Counted from the stretch's first letter, positions 1-8,706 are shown. The stretch: 64,000 bases of DNA from VFZP01 sp043755595 (GCA_043755595.1 JAYUSQ010000275.1:1-64000); one strand, 5' to 3'. The notes: a model not told the origin generated them from the letters alone. Numbers and translations: made by a program.

Positions 1-1108
1 GATATTTTAGGCGAGTTTCGTAGTCATTAGATTTAAATCGGCCGAGGAGGCGGCAGAAGTCCGCTGCGACTCTGGACTCGGCAGCGGTGGCCGCAAAGAT
101 GGTTCCATAGAGCGTAGCGATGGCTCCGATGTAGAACAATGGCAGCGCCCAGTTACCGAGCGTCTGAGTGTACATGGTGGATAAAACGGGAATCAGATTG
201 CCCTTTTCAGCGGGGTTGAGGCCGCGGCTGTGAAGGATGCCGGCTCCCAGGAGATAGAAGGCCAAGGTGGCGATCGTATAGATGAACATTGAAGCCAGGA
301 TGTCCATCTGCATCACGCCGATCCATCCAAAGGCTCGTTTTTTCCAGGCGGGCGAGCCGTCGCGTTGGCCGGTGTAGCGCGCATATCCTTTTTCAACGCA
401 CCAGTAGGGATACATGAAGAGTTCGGCCGCGCCGACTCCAGTGATACCGAAAACCGCAATCGCCGTCGTCAGGCCGTTGGGCGGCAACTTGAATTGCAGA
501 CCCTCCGCTACTTTGGCCCAGTTGAAATCGTCCGGGCGGCGGAGGAGCAGCATGGCGCAAAGGAACGTCAGCATGGTGAAAAGTCCGACCTTGATCGTGG
601 CCAAACCCTCGATGCGTTCATAACCGCCGCCGAGTAGGAGCAGGAGTGTAACGCCGAGCAGCGCGACGACAAACAGGTTCACCGGCAGGCCGGTTATTTG
701 ATGGAGGACTTGCCCGACTCCGCCGAACATGGCGCCGATCTGGAAGCGGGTCATGCAAATCATGGCGACCCAGCCCCAACAGATCCAGTTGACGCCGCCG
801 AGGCGCGGACCGGCGACGTGGTTAAAGCCTGCGAGTCCGGTTTCACCAGTGGCGATGCTGTAGCGGCCGATTTCGGCCTGGATGGCGGGTTTGATGAAGC
901 AGCTAAGGATAATGATCCACAAACAGACGTAGCCCACTTCGGCTCCAAGCTGGGTGGTGGCGATGAGTTCGCCTGAGCCGACAATGGAGGCCGAGAGGAT
1001 CATGCCGGGGCCAATGCGGCGCAAGGTCGGGAGGAAGCCTTTGGGTGGATCCTGAATTTCGGCGGGGTCGAGTGCGTAGAGATCTTTGGATACGGGTGAT
1101 GCAGACAC
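1..1108 (-). CDS. Nramp-related integral membrane transporter, C-terminus cut by window edge
   Basis: About 369 codons are visible from a GTG at 1108 to the window edge, and the 3' end lies outside. An in-frame stop (TAA) lies two codons upstream, so GTG is the first possible start. The protein is rich in hydrophobic helices and has the Nramp-like opening PGMILSASIVGSGELIATT (about residues 34-52). In true Nramp divalent-metal transporters helix 1 carries DPGN and helix 6 carries MPH, which bind the metal. Here these places read GSGE (about 44-47) and ELFMYPYW (about 229-236), so the canonical ligands are absent. It is best described as an Nramp-superfamily relative of unknown substrate. A TAGCCT hexamer ends 8 nt before the start. 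Confidence 0.8.
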   Translation of the reverse strand, partial: MSASPVSKDLYALDPAEIQDPPKGFLPTLRRIGPGMILSASIVGSGELIATTQLGAEVGYVCLWIIILSCFIKPAIQAEIGRYSIATGETGLAGFNHVAGPRLGGVNWICWGWVAMICMTRFQIGAMFGGVGQVLHQITGLPVNLFVVALLGVTLLLLLGGGYERIEGLATIKVGLFTMLTFLCAMLLLRRPDDFNWAKVAEGLQFKLPPNGLTTAIAVFGITGVGAAELFMYPYWCVEKGYARYTGQRDGSPAWKKRAFGWIGVMQMDILASMFIYTIATLAFYLLGAGILHSRGLNPAEKGNLIPVLSTMYTQTLGNWALPLFYIGAIATLYGTIFAATAAESRVAADFCRLLGRFKSNDYETRLKY

Positions 1109-1142
1109 TTCGGGTTAGGCTATCACACCTCGGTTGTGGGAA

Positions 1143-1979
1143 TTACTTTGCCGCAGCGGTAGCGGTTTCGTGGGATCCGGCTTTCGTCAAGAGGGATTCC
1201 ATTGTTGCAGGTCGTCGCGCTGTCGTCATCGCCTGATGGAACATTCGATCGGTTTCAGCCCCCTCCGCTACGATCAGCGAGCGCACTTCCGAGCCGACGA
1301 GTCGAATCGCAAACGCGGATCGACGGTGCCTCATGTCACGAACCCCGACCAGGATTCCGACCGGGGGCACGGTTTCGGTAAGGCAAAAATGAATTGCGAG
1401 GGGCGCCAAGCCGTCTGCGTAGTTGCCGGTTGTTGAGTGATGGACGACATATATTTCGGAGCCTGCGTCGATCAATGAAGCGAGGGTCTCGCGGCACAAC
1501 GCGAGGAACTCAAACGGATCATACGCCAAAACAACTAGCCACACAGGGCCAGGAGCGCACTGCGCCTCCGCTAACAGGTCGCGAAGAGGGGTATCCTTAA
1601 GCCGTTTTCCGAAAACCTTCTCGATGGCTGTGGTTAAATTTGAAGCCAACTTCTGTAGGTTGACGGAGTAGGCGCCGCCGCGAGAACGTAGGAATACGCC
1701 CTCGAGGCCGGTCGAACGCCTCAACTCGGAGATGAGGTTTTGCCGCGCTTGGGGCCGCAGCGGCTTGCGGCTTCGCCCCTTGACGTTTTGCCAGAAAGGT
1801 TCGTCCAAGAGTGTTAGCTGATCATTCCATACTCGCGCGAGGACCGCCGCAAGCTGGGGCTTGAGAGGAATGTTCAGGTCGTGGAATGGACCAGAGATAC
1901 CCGGGAGCGGAGAAGCGATGTTTGGATCTCGACGAATAGGGTTCCCACCGCACCCAGTCCCACTCAGTGTCGAACCCAA
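1143..1979 (-). CDS. hypothetical protein, 278 aa
   Basis: This open frame has no recognisable family. The central part looks coding, with alternating hydrophobic segments (for example PVWLVVLAYDPFEFLALC near residues 146-163) and basic stretches. There is no signal peptide and no clear membrane helix. The start is uncertain: the frame opens at a TTG at 1979, and a nearby ATG at 1983 belongs to another frame that also looks protein-like for about 40 codons, so a frameshift near the 5' end is possible. The C-terminus is low-complexity (THETATAAAK-like). It lies upstream of the Nramp-like gene on the same strand with a 34-bp gap. Confidence 0.5.
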   Translation of the reverse strand: MGSTLSGTGCGGNPIRRDPNIASPLPGISGPFHDLNIPLKPQLAAVLARVWNDQLTLLDEPFWQNVKGRSRKPLRPQARQNLISELRRSTGLEGVFLRSRGGAYSVNLQKLASNLTTAIEKVFGKRLKDTPLRDLLAEAQCAPGPVWLVVLAYDPFEFLALCRETLASLIDAGSEIYVVHHSTTGNYADGLAPLAIHFCLTETVPPVGILVGVRDMRHRRSAFAIRLVGSEVRSLIVAEGAETDRMFHQAMTTARRPATMESLLTKAGSHETATAAAK

Positions 1980-2056
1980 CCATATCGTTGAAACTAGTCT
2001 ACACGTTTTACTTTGATTTCGCTTTGGTTATGGAGGTCCAGCACATAGAGTTCGCC

Positions 2057-2081
2057 TTTATTTCAATGCCTTGAAAATAAA
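2057..2081. repeat. AT-rich inverted repeat in the 1980-2192 intergenic region
   Basis: TTTATTTCAA (2057-2066) and TTGAAAATAAA (2071-2081) are complementary with one bulged A and a TGCC loop. The hairpin lies between a divergent gene pair (1979 leftward, 2193 rightward) in DNA clearly more AT-rich than its surroundings. It could be an operator or a weak bidirectional terminator; there is no flanking U-run that would favour a terminator. Nothing else is recognised in this 210-bp gap. Confidence 0.4.
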
Positions 2082-2192
2082 GCAGATAAGGATAAAGTTT
2101 GCTGTTGACGACCGGGCTGTCGTGTGAGAGAAATATTCTGTGGCTGAAAAACAAAGCGGCCACAGAGCGGAATTTTCCGATGGAGGATTTTG

Positions 2193-2450
2193 ATGATAAG
2201 TCTGATTCGAATGTTGATTGCGATAGCGGTTGCGGTCTTATTGCTGCGAAGCAAGTCCGGTGGGAGCTTCACAAGTCAAACCGACGATCTTGGCGATAAG
2301 CGAGACGGTGGTTTTCGAGTTCAGCTTTTGGAGGCGCAACTCGTTACTGGAACTGCTGACCAATGGATCGTTGAGTCGTTCATGTCTACCGACGCCGAAT
2401 TGCGGACACAGCCTAAGCCGGCGATCCGAAAAAAACACAAAATGAACTAA
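2193..2450 (+). CDS. small membrane-anchored hypothetical protein, 85 aa
   Basis: A GGAGG at 2182-2186 sits 6 nt before the ATG at 2193, which supports this start. The N-terminus MISLIRMLIAIAVAVLLL is a single membrane anchor or signal segment, followed by a polar tail of about 65 residues ending in a basic cluster (RKKHK). No family is recognised. It is followed 33 bp later by another small + strand gene with its own GGAGG, so the two are likely co-transcribed. The AT-rich upstream gap probably carries the promoter. Confidence 0.55.
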   Translation: MISLIRMLIAIAVAVLLLRSKSGGSFTSQTDDLGDKRDGGFRVQLLEAQLVTGTADQWIVESFMSTDAELRTQPKPAIRKKHKMN

Positions 2451-2483
2451 TCCAGCAGGCCGAAACCAAAGGAGGGCCGAGCC

Positions 2484-2945
2484 ATGCCAAATTGGGAGAA
2501 TTGGAATAGCCAGAGCAAAGAGTGTTTCGAGTTCGCTCGCAAATTAATTCATGAAGCCACACTCATCTATTTGCTCTTGCACCACTGGCAGATGCCAGGT
2601 GAATTGATCAAGCCCGCCGGTCCTTCCCAAGTGCAGGAGTCGGCCATTCGGCCCCCGTTCCGCGGTTGGGTACGAACCGTAGATGGAGCGGCGCTGGCCA
2701 GCGCCACCATTCGATTCGTACACAATCCTTCGGCGCGGCGCCTCACGGTTTTTACCAACGATGCTGGATATTTCGAAATCGGATGTCCAGAACCTGGTGA
2801 GTACAGTATCCAAGTCGACGATGGCGCGCCCGCGCCGGCGAAGACAATCAGATTGATCGATTGTTCGCGACCTCACAAGATTGTGGTGCGTCGGGCGCCT
2901 GTCAAATCGATGGAGTTCAAAGCGATGATCAGAAATCCCCGTTGA
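2484..2945 (+). CDS. carboxypeptidase-regulatory-like (Ig-fold) domain protein, 153 aa
   Basis: The ATG at 2484 follows a GGAGGG motif about 9 nt upstream. Residues about 55-135 (RGWVRTVDGAALASATIRF..., then FTNDAGYFEIGCPEPGEYSIQV) match the carboxypeptidase-regulatory / CnaB-like beta-sandwich seen in many acidobacterial surface proteins. The first 50 residues include a short hydrophobic stretch (ATLIYLLLHHW) but no clear signal peptide, so export is doubtful. Its partner is the 85-aa membrane protein just upstream. The function is unknown. Confidence 0.6.
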   Translation: MPNWENWNSQSKECFEFARKLIHEATLIYLLLHHWQMPGELIKPAGPSQVQESAIRPPFRGWVRTVDGAALASATIRFVHNPSARRLTVFTNDAGYFEIGCPEPGEYSIQVDDGAPAPAKTIRLIDCSRPHKIVVRRAPVKSMEFKAMIRNPR

Positions 2946-3167
2946 GCCGATCCTATCGAGAGTCCATTGGAGATCGGGAACCGGAGTACCGTTTCCCCTA
3001 GTCCGGGTACCAGGACAACTGCACTCTTTTCCGCTTCGAAGTAATGAGACAAACTTGGCTCAGGCAAGTACTCCTCAAAAAAAATGCCGCAAGCCGACTA
3101 CATCAGAAACGCCTTCATCGTGAGCCGGGAGCGCCAACCGCGCTACATTAATAGCTGGTCCGATTTC

Positions 3168-4190
3168 ATGATTATTTTTCTCCCAGCTACCGTTCTCTCT
3201 TTTGCTTTTTGGACACAGGCCCCTCCGGCCGCCCCGGTCAAGCCGTTGGCGGCGCAAGCTCCTAAGCCGCCCGCCGGGGCCGCTGCCAAAGTTCCTGTCG
3301 TGGTCAAGCCAGGTGTACCCCGGGTTGGCCCTCCTATTGCGGTTTCCCCGGTGAAGGCCGCGGCAGCCAAAGCCGTCGCCATGGCCCCCAAACCGAAGGC
3401 GGCCAATCCAAACGATCCCGCCGTTCTAACGATTGGCGATCAAAAGATCACCAAGTCACAATTCGAAGAAATTCTCGCCGGGCTGCCGCCCGAACTCAAA
3501 GGACAACTAGCCACTCCGCAGGGTAAACGGGAATTTGCCAAGCAATATGCCGAGATGAAGGCGTTGGCGATTGAAGGCGAGAAGAAGATGCGGCTGGACG
3601 ACAAGGTGCGCAGCCGCTGGCAGGTGCATATCGATCAGGCGATCGCGAATCTCTTCATGCGGGACGCCTCGGTGATGGACGAGGCCACGATCCGCAAGTA
3701 TTACGACGAGCACAAGAACGAGTTTGAGAACGCCAATGGGCGGCACATCCTGATTCGCTTCAAGGGTTCACCGGTGCCCGTAAAGGCCGAACAGAAGGAT
3801 TTGACGGACGAAGAGGCGCTGGCCAAGGTCAACGATATTCGCAAACGCGTCGGGGCGGGTGAGGATTTCAGCGAGATCGCAAAGAAGGAGTCAGACGACT
3901 CGGGTTCGGGCGCGGCGGGCGGATCGCTTGGTGACTTTCCGCGAGGGATGATGGTGCCGCCGTTCGATCAAGCGGCTTTTTCGTTGCCGATCGGGCAACT
4001 GAGTGAGCCGGTGAAAACGCAGTTTGGCTATCACTTGATTCAGATCCAGTCGCGGAAGAGCAGCACTTACGAGGAAGCCAAGCCGGTGATCGAACGGAAG
4101 CAGAAATCCGAGGTTGGCCGCAAGGCGTTGGAGGACGTGAAGAAGCGCTATGTCGTGGCGCTGGATGAGACTTACTTCGGCAAGCCGTAG
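3168..4190 (+). CDS. secreted parvulin-type peptidyl-prolyl cis-trans isomerase (SurA/PrsA-like)
   Basis: The chosen ATG (3168) gives the signal peptide MIIFLPATVLSFAFW; an in-frame ATG at 3084 would add 28 hydrophilic residues in front of it. Next comes an Ala/Pro/Lys-rich linker of about 60 residues, a SurA_N-like helical part (ITKSQFEEILAGL...), then a parvulin domain beginning NGRHILIRF and including GGSLGDFPRGMMVPPFDQAAFSL and the closing FGYHLIQI. Parvulins speed folding at prolyl bonds; exported versions act as periplasmic or envelope chaperones. The gene is monocistronic-looking, followed by the peroxiredoxin 63 bp downstream. Confidence 0.88.
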   Translation: MIIFLPATVLSFAFWTQAPPAAPVKPLAAQAPKPPAGAAAKVPVVVKPGVPRVGPPIAVSPVKAAAAKAVAMAPKPKAANPNDPAVLTIGDQKITKSQFEEILAGLPPELKGQLATPQGKREFAKQYAEMKALAIEGEKKMRLDDKVRSRWQVHIDQAIANLFMRDASVMDEATIRKYYDEHKNEFENANGRHILIRFKGSPVPVKAEQKDLTDEEALAKVNDIRKRVGAGEDFSEIAKKESDDSGSGAAGGSLGDFPRGMMVPPFDQAAFSLPIGQLSEPVKTQFGYHLIQIQSRKSSTYEEAKPVIERKQKSEVGRKALEDVKKRYVVALDETYFGKP

Positions 4191-4253
4191 GCTCCTGGCG
4201 AACGTCGCGGCGCCTCCATCTCTCATATGTGAGTGCGTGGTATGCTCAGAGGC

Positions 4254-4799
4254 ATGAACCGACGGCACATGCTCCTCGCTACCGGAGTTGGTGCGTTGGC
4301 TCTTCAAGCGCAGCAACCGGCCGCTTCCGCGGTTGGCAAGACGCATTTGAAGGTCGGCGACACTGCTCCCGCATTCACCAAGCTCCGCTCGACAGCGGGC
4401 GGCGATCCCGTTTCTTTGGCCGACTTCAAAGGCAAAAGCACGGTGGTCCTCGCGTTTTTCCCAGCCGCCTTTACCGGTGGTTGAACGAAGGAAATGAAAG
4501 CGTATCAGGCTGATAACGCTAAATTCACCGAAGCGGGCGCGAAAGTTTTCGGCATCTCGAGCGACAATCTTCCGAGCTTGGCCCATTGGGCCAAGGAAGA
4601 GCTCAAGACAGATGTTCCGATTTTGAGCGATTTCTCAAGAAAGACGGCTGAAGCATACGGCGTGCTCGGGCCCCAAGGCATGGCAAGCCGCACAACGTTC
4701 GTGATCGATTCCGACGGTAAGATCATGCACATTGATGAGGGTGCTCCGGCTCTCGATCCAGCCAGCGCGTTGACCGCGTGCAGCCGGAAGAACCACTAA
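4254..4799 (+). CDS. peroxiredoxin (AhpC/TSA) with in-frame UGA, probable selenoprotein (Sec77)
   Basis: One reading frame runs from the ATG at 4254 to a TAA at 4797-4799, interrupted only by TGA at 4482-4484. Both sides of the TGA match one peroxiredoxin: FFPAAFTGG, then TGA, then TKEMKAYQAD. In this family the residue at that point is the peroxidatic cysteine (FTGGCTKEM), so UGA replaces the catalytic Cys and probably encodes selenocysteine. A hairpin with GG in the loop follows at 4500-4519. The N-terminus NRRHMLLATGVGALALQAQ resembles a Tat signal. A Cys close to the C-terminus (TACSRK) could be resolving; the usual PrxQ CxxxxC partner is absent. The CPBP gene overlaps its end by 22 nt. 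The alternative is a nonsense mutation, unlikely given the intact frame and hairpin. Confidence 0.88.
4500..4519 (+). promoter_or_regulatory. candidate bacterial SECIS hairpin of the peroxiredoxin gene
   Basis: GCGTATCA pairs with TGATAACGC (8 bp, one bulged A at 4515) and leaves the loop GGC at 4508-4510. The stem begins 15 nt after the UGA at 4482-4484, and the first loop G is 24 nt past its last base. The minimal E. coli fdhF SECIS is likewise a short hairpin about 11 nt after UGA with GG in the apical loop, which SelB recognises. The element lies within the coding sequence, as bacterial SECIS elements do. Confidence 0.7.
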
Positions 4800-7700
4800 C
4801 TCATTCGTCATCGGGTTTGCGCGAAAGCGCCACCCCGGCGGACTGGCGGCTAGTTGCCGTTTGTCTGGCCGTGGTGGCGCTTTCGGCGTTCTATGTCTCC
4901 CTCAACTACCGCGCCGCCTTTCCGCAAGCTTCGCTTCGGCTTGAACTCAGCCGTGAAGCGATTACTGAGCGGGCGGAACAGTTCCTGGCGGCGCGGGGGC
5001 ACCGGTTGGATTCCTATCGGAACATCACGCTGTTCGACCCCGACGACGACGCGCGGCTGTTTCTTGAGCGTGAGACAGGACTGGTCGAGGCCAATCGCCT
5101 ATTGGAGCGGGAAGTGCCGGTGTGGCGTTGGCGCGCCCGGTGGTACAAACCGCCGCAGAAGGAAGAGTTTCAAGTGTGGTTGTCACCGGCGGGCAAGCTG
5201 GTGGGTTTCGATCATGTGATGGCGGAGGATGCGCCGGGCGAGCGTCTCGAAGTGGGCGCGGCGCGGACGTTGGCCGAGGCTTTCCTGCGCAATCAGGTGT
5301 CGTGGACAGCCGACCCGGTGGAGGCGCAATCGGAAGAGAGGCCCAATCGGCGTGACCACTCCTTCACGTTCGAGCGCACCGCGTTTGCGGCGAAGGACGG
5401 GCGCGTACGCGTCAACGTTGTAGTGCGCGGCGGCCGCGTCGAAGCGTATCGGGAATTCCTGAAAGTGCCCGAGCAATGGCAGCGCGACTTTGCGGCGCTG
5501 CGATCGAAGAACCAACTTTATTCTCAGATCGCGCAGGCCTTCTTTGTTGCATTGATGCTGGCAGCGGCGGTGACTTTGATTGGCGGGTTGCGGCGCGGAG
5601 ATATCATTTGGCGGCCTGCGGCGATGTTCAGCGGGGTGGTGGCGATTCTCAGCATCCTGGCGGCCTGGAACAATCTGCCATTCGGCTTGAATTCGCTGCC
5701 GAGCAGTACGCCCATCGGCGAAGCGATCCTATTGATCCTGCTGCAATCGGCGGGCGCCGGAGCGGGCGCTTTCATCTATGTGATCTTCGCGGCGGCTCCT
5801 GGATTAGTGGCATATCGGGATCTACTGCCGGAGAAGCTGAATTTGAAAGCCGCCTTTTCGGCGCGTGCTCTCGATACGCGTGAGTTCTTCCGGGCTTCGG
5901 TTTCGGGGCTTGGTTTAACGGGATTCCATCTCGCATTCGTGACTGCGTTCTATTTGATTGGCCAACGTTTTGGGGTGTGGAGCCCGCAGGATGTCGAACA
6001 GTCGGATCTGCTGTCGACGGTTGCGCCTTGGGTCTATCCGCTGACGATGTCGTTGTTGGCCGCTTCGTCGGAGGAGTTTTGGTTCCGGCTGCTCGCCGTG
6101 CCGCTGGTGAAGCGTTGGACCGGGTCGACCTGGATTGCCATTCTTCTGCCGGCGTTTGTGTGGGGATTTCTGCACGCCAATTACCCGCAGCAGCCTGGGT
6201 ATATTCGCGGTGTCGAAGTGGGACTCATCGGAGTGGCTGCCGGTTGGGTCATGTTAAGGTTCGGCATCCTGGCGACCCTGATTTGGCACTATACAGTGGA
6301 CGCGATTCTATTTAGCACCTACCTGCTGGCCGCCGATAGTTGGCCGCTGCGGTTGAGCGGATTGGCGGTGAGCGGATTGGCGCTGATCCCGCTTGGTTGG
6401 TGCGCCTGGCGTTATCGGCGGAACGGCGGATTCGTGGTGGATGCGAGCCTGACAAACGCGGCGCTCGAGCGGGGAACTGCGCCGATCGCGACCCACGCTT
6501 TGCCGGAAACTGAGCCAGCAACCCCGCCCATGATTTCACCAGTGGGGCTGTACGGACTGGCGGTTTTGGCGGTGTTGGGCGCCTTCTTCTATTCGGTTCC
6601 GCTGCCTGGGGATTTCGTGCGGGTTGGCGTGACGCGCGAATCGGCTGCGGCCGCCGCCGGCAAGCCCGGGAGTGGCGAGTTGGCCGCAGCCGAGTTTACC
6701 GCCAATCTGGACGGCGAGACCTTCGAGTACTTGCGCCAGCAAGAAGGCCGGGAAAAGGCCAATCGTATCTTGCAGGAGCGCACGATTACCGGTGTTTGGC
6801 GGGTGCGTCACTTTGGACCTGAACGCAAGGACGAAGTGTGGAGTTACATCGACGGGGCGGGGAAGGTTTTTCGTCAGGATCTGGTGCTGGATGAGAAAGC
6901 GGCGGGGGCGATGTTGCCCGAGGCCGAAGCGCGGCAGGTGGCGGAGAAGCACGTAACGGGTGAGCAGGGGATCAACTTAGCCGGTTACAAACTGGTGGAT
7001 TCGTCGAGTGAAAAACGCGTGGCGCGGACCGACCACAATTTCGTTTGGGAGGACGAGTCATTTCGTGTTGGGGAAGCGAGGGCGCGGATTTCCGTGGAGA
7101 TTTTGGGTTCGCAGCCATCGCGTTTCCGTCGCTATCTCAAACTGCCGGAACAATGGCAACGGGAATATCGCAAGCCGCGGATGAGGTCTCTGCCATTCCC
7201 GGCGGCGGCGGGCGGATTTGCATTTCTCGCGATTGGCGTGTTTCTAAGTTTGCTGCGCCGCGCACCTTTTCGCCCGGGCCGCTATTTGCCGGTGGCGGTC
7301 GTCGCCGTCTTGCTGATGCTAGGCGCCGAGGTGAACGAATGGCCGCAGGTCTACCTTCATTACTCAACCGAGCAACCCTTGGCGGACTTTCACGCCGATT
7401 TCCTGTTGTCGATGGCGATGCGGGTTTTGTTGGCTGGGGCGGGCGTATTTCTGGCGGCGTATATGTTGGACGTCTTCCTGCACCTGAGGCAGGGTGATCG
7501 AAGGTTAGCGCCTTTTTCGCCGGTCAAGGTGATCGCACTGGCAGCTTTGAGTGGCGGCGTTGCACAGATATTCAGCGCAGTCGAAGCAAAGATTCCGGGC
7601 GAACGATTGTCGAATGCGCTTTGGAATCCGCCGCCGGTTGACACCTGGTCGCCGGGGTTGGCGGTGCTGTTGAATGCCGGACTGGTGGCGGTGGTGGGCG

Positions 7701-8089
7701 CGGTGATTGTGGCGCTGACGATTGCCGTTGTCCTCTCGGTGGAACGGCGTCTCGCGTATGCAACGATCCTGGCCACGTGCTGGGCGCTCGGACACGGAGG
7801 TTCGGTTCCGCTGTTCGCATTCCACTTCGTAGCCGTGCTGGCGCTCTTGTGGCTGATGCGATACGTTGTCTTGGCGACCGGAGCGGCCGTGTCCACCTTG
7901 GGCGGCGCGATCTTCCTGGCGATCGCCGTTCGCGGAGCTTTCGCTCTTTGGCAGCAGCCGGGTGGGCATTATCACATGGCGGCATTCGCTGTGGCCAGTG
8001 GTGTGATCGTAGTGCTTGGCGTGGCGGCAGCGGTTAGCGCTCGTGCCGGATATGCGCACGGCGGTTCTTTTGCCAGCACGCCTCTGTAG
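4778..8089 (+). CDS. large CPBP-family intramembrane metalloprotease with internal duplication
   Basis: This 1,103-residue membrane protein opens at a GTG (4778) inside the peroxiredoxin tail; a TTG at 4817 is an alternative. The first half has about eight helices carrying the CPBP (Abi/CAAX protease) motifs E432-E433-F-W-F-R437, F-L-H466-A-N468 and H504-Y-T-V-D508, the metal-dependent glutamate/histidine site of the Rce1 family. Each half also has an extracytoplasmic domain ending in near-identical boxes, FLKVPEQWQRDF and YLKLPEQWQREY. The second half has membrane helices but no EExxxR motif. The protein therefore looks like a tandem duplication in which only the first copy kept a catalytic site. 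The substrate is unknown. Confidence 0.8.
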   Translation: MQPEEPLTHSSSGLRESATPADWRLVAVCLAVVALSAFYVSLNYRAAFPQASLRLELSREAITERAEQFLAARGHRLDSYRNITLFDPDDDARLFLERETGLVEANRLLEREVPVWRWRARWYKPPQKEEFQVWLSPAGKLVGFDHVMAEDAPGERLEVGAARTLAEAFLRNQVSWTADPVEAQSEERPNRRDHSFTFERTAFAAKDGRVRVNVVVRGGRVEAYREFLKVPEQWQRDFAALRSKNQLYSQIAQAFFVALMLAAAVTLIGGLRRGDIIWRPAAMFSGVVAILSILAAWNNLPFGLNSLPSSTPIGEAILLILLQSAGAGAGAFIYVIFAAAPGLVAYRDLLPEKLNLKAAFSARALDTREFFRASVSGLGLTGFHLAFVTAFYLIGQRFGVWSPQDVEQSDLLSTVAPWVYPLTMSLLAASSEEFWFRLLAVPLVKRWTGSTWIAILLPAFVWGFLHANYPQQPGYIRGVEVGLIGVAAGWVMLRFGILATLIWHYTVDAILFSTYLLAADSWPLRLSGLAVSGLALIPLGWCAWRYRRNGGFVVDASLTNAALERGTAPIATHALPETEPATPPMISPVGLYGLAVLAVLGAFFYSVPLPGDFVRVGVTRESAAAAAGKPGSGELAAAEFTANLDGETFEYLRQQEGREKANRILQERTITGVWRVRHFGPERKDEVWSYIDGAGKVFRQDLVLDEKAAGAMLPEAEARQVAEKHVTGEQGINLAGYKLVDSSSEKRVARTDHNFVWEDESFRVGEARARISVEILGSQPSRFRRYLKLPEQWQREYRKPRMRSLPFPAAAGGFAFLAIGVFLSLLRRAPFRPGRYLPVAVVAVLLMLGAEVNEWPQVYLHYSTEQPLADFHADFLLSMAMRVLLAGAGVFLAAYMLDVFLHLRQGDRRLAPFSPVKVIALAALSGGVAQIFSAVEAKIPGERLSNALWNPPPVDTWSPGLAVLLNAGLVAVVGAVIVALTIAVVLSVERRLAYATILATCWALGHGGSVPLFAFHFVAVLALLWLMRYVVLATGAAVSTLGGAIFLAIAVRGAFALWQQPGGHYHMAAFAVASGVIVVLGVAAAVSARAGYAHGGSFASTPL

Positions 8090-8639
8090 CTTCGCCGCAC
8101 TCGGGGCGAACTTCACCGTAGCTGATCGTAGTCATGCGATTGGCGGCGATGCCGAGTTGCGACAGAAGGTCCCGCACACTTTCGGCGCGGCGGTCTCCGA
8201 GTGCGAGATTGAATTCGGCTGAGCCGCGTTCGTCGCAATGCCCTTCAACAATGAGCCGGATGGCTGTGTCGGCCGCCATATGAGCCTTGAGAATCGACGC
8301 CGCTTGCGAGACGGATTCGACAGCATCAGGGCGGAGTTGGTAGGCGTTGAAATCGAAGTAAGCGTCGAGGAGTTGGTTGATCGTGCCGAGGGCCGCGGTG
8401 ACGTCAGCGTTGGACGGTGTTACCTGGGCTCTTGGCGATTCCTGGGTTCGAGTTTGCAGGGTGGTTCGCTCCGGCGCGAGCGCCTGCGGGCTCTGGGAAG
8501 TTGCCGACGGTTGCGCCGAAGGTGCGCGTGGCACGGCGGTTTCCCCGGTCCAGGCAATCGGCGGAACACGGATTCCACCATGGTGGCCACAGGCGAACGA
8601 AATCAATAGAATTGCGATGAGAGGCAAGATTCGAGGCAT
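8034..8639 (-). CDS. pal: Pal-like OmpA-family peptidoglycan-associated lipoprotein
   Basis: The start ATG at 8639 gives a lipoprotein signal (MPRILPLIAILLISFAC) with the acylated Cys near residue 17. A Pro/Ser/Thr-rich linker follows, then an OmpA/Pal C-terminal domain: AYFDFNAYQLRPDA, IRLIVEGHCDERGSAEFNLALGD, RRAESVRDLL and ISYGEVRPEC. The HCDERGSxEFNLALG motif is typical of Pal, which anchors the outer membrane to peptidoglycan. No tol genes are adjacent here. Its 3' end overlaps the convergent CPBP gene by 56 nt. An ATG 45 nt upstream (8684) is less likely since it would bury the signal peptide. Confidence 0.85.
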   Translation of the reverse strand: MPRILPLIAILLISFACGHHGGIRVPPIAWTGETAVPRAPSAQPSATSQSPQALAPERTTLQTRTQESPRAQVTPSNADVTAALGTINQLLDAYFDFNAYQLRPDAVESVSQAASILKAHMAADTAIRLIVEGHCDERGSAEFNLALGDRRAESVRDLLSQLGIAANRMTTISYGEVRPECGEATEACWQKNRRAHIRHER

Positions 8640-8706
8640 GTGTAATGAATACCCGAACTTGCGGCCCGGTTCCATCGCGTCCACATGCGAGATGGTGGAT
8701 GGTGGA

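Noticed and set aside
4482..4484. TGA in the peroxiredoxin gene as a simple nonsense mutation
   Set aside because: The frame continues intact, the codon falls exactly on the catalytic residue and a SECIS-like hairpin follows; a second gene shows the same pattern.
3891..4586. Minus-strand open frame of 231 codons across the PpiC/peroxiredoxin junction
   Set aside because: It overlaps two convincing + strand genes and looks like antisense composition.
7505..8116. Minus-strand open frame of about 200 codons in the CPBP protease gene
   Set aside because: Gln/Arg/His-rich antisense shadow of a membrane protein gene.
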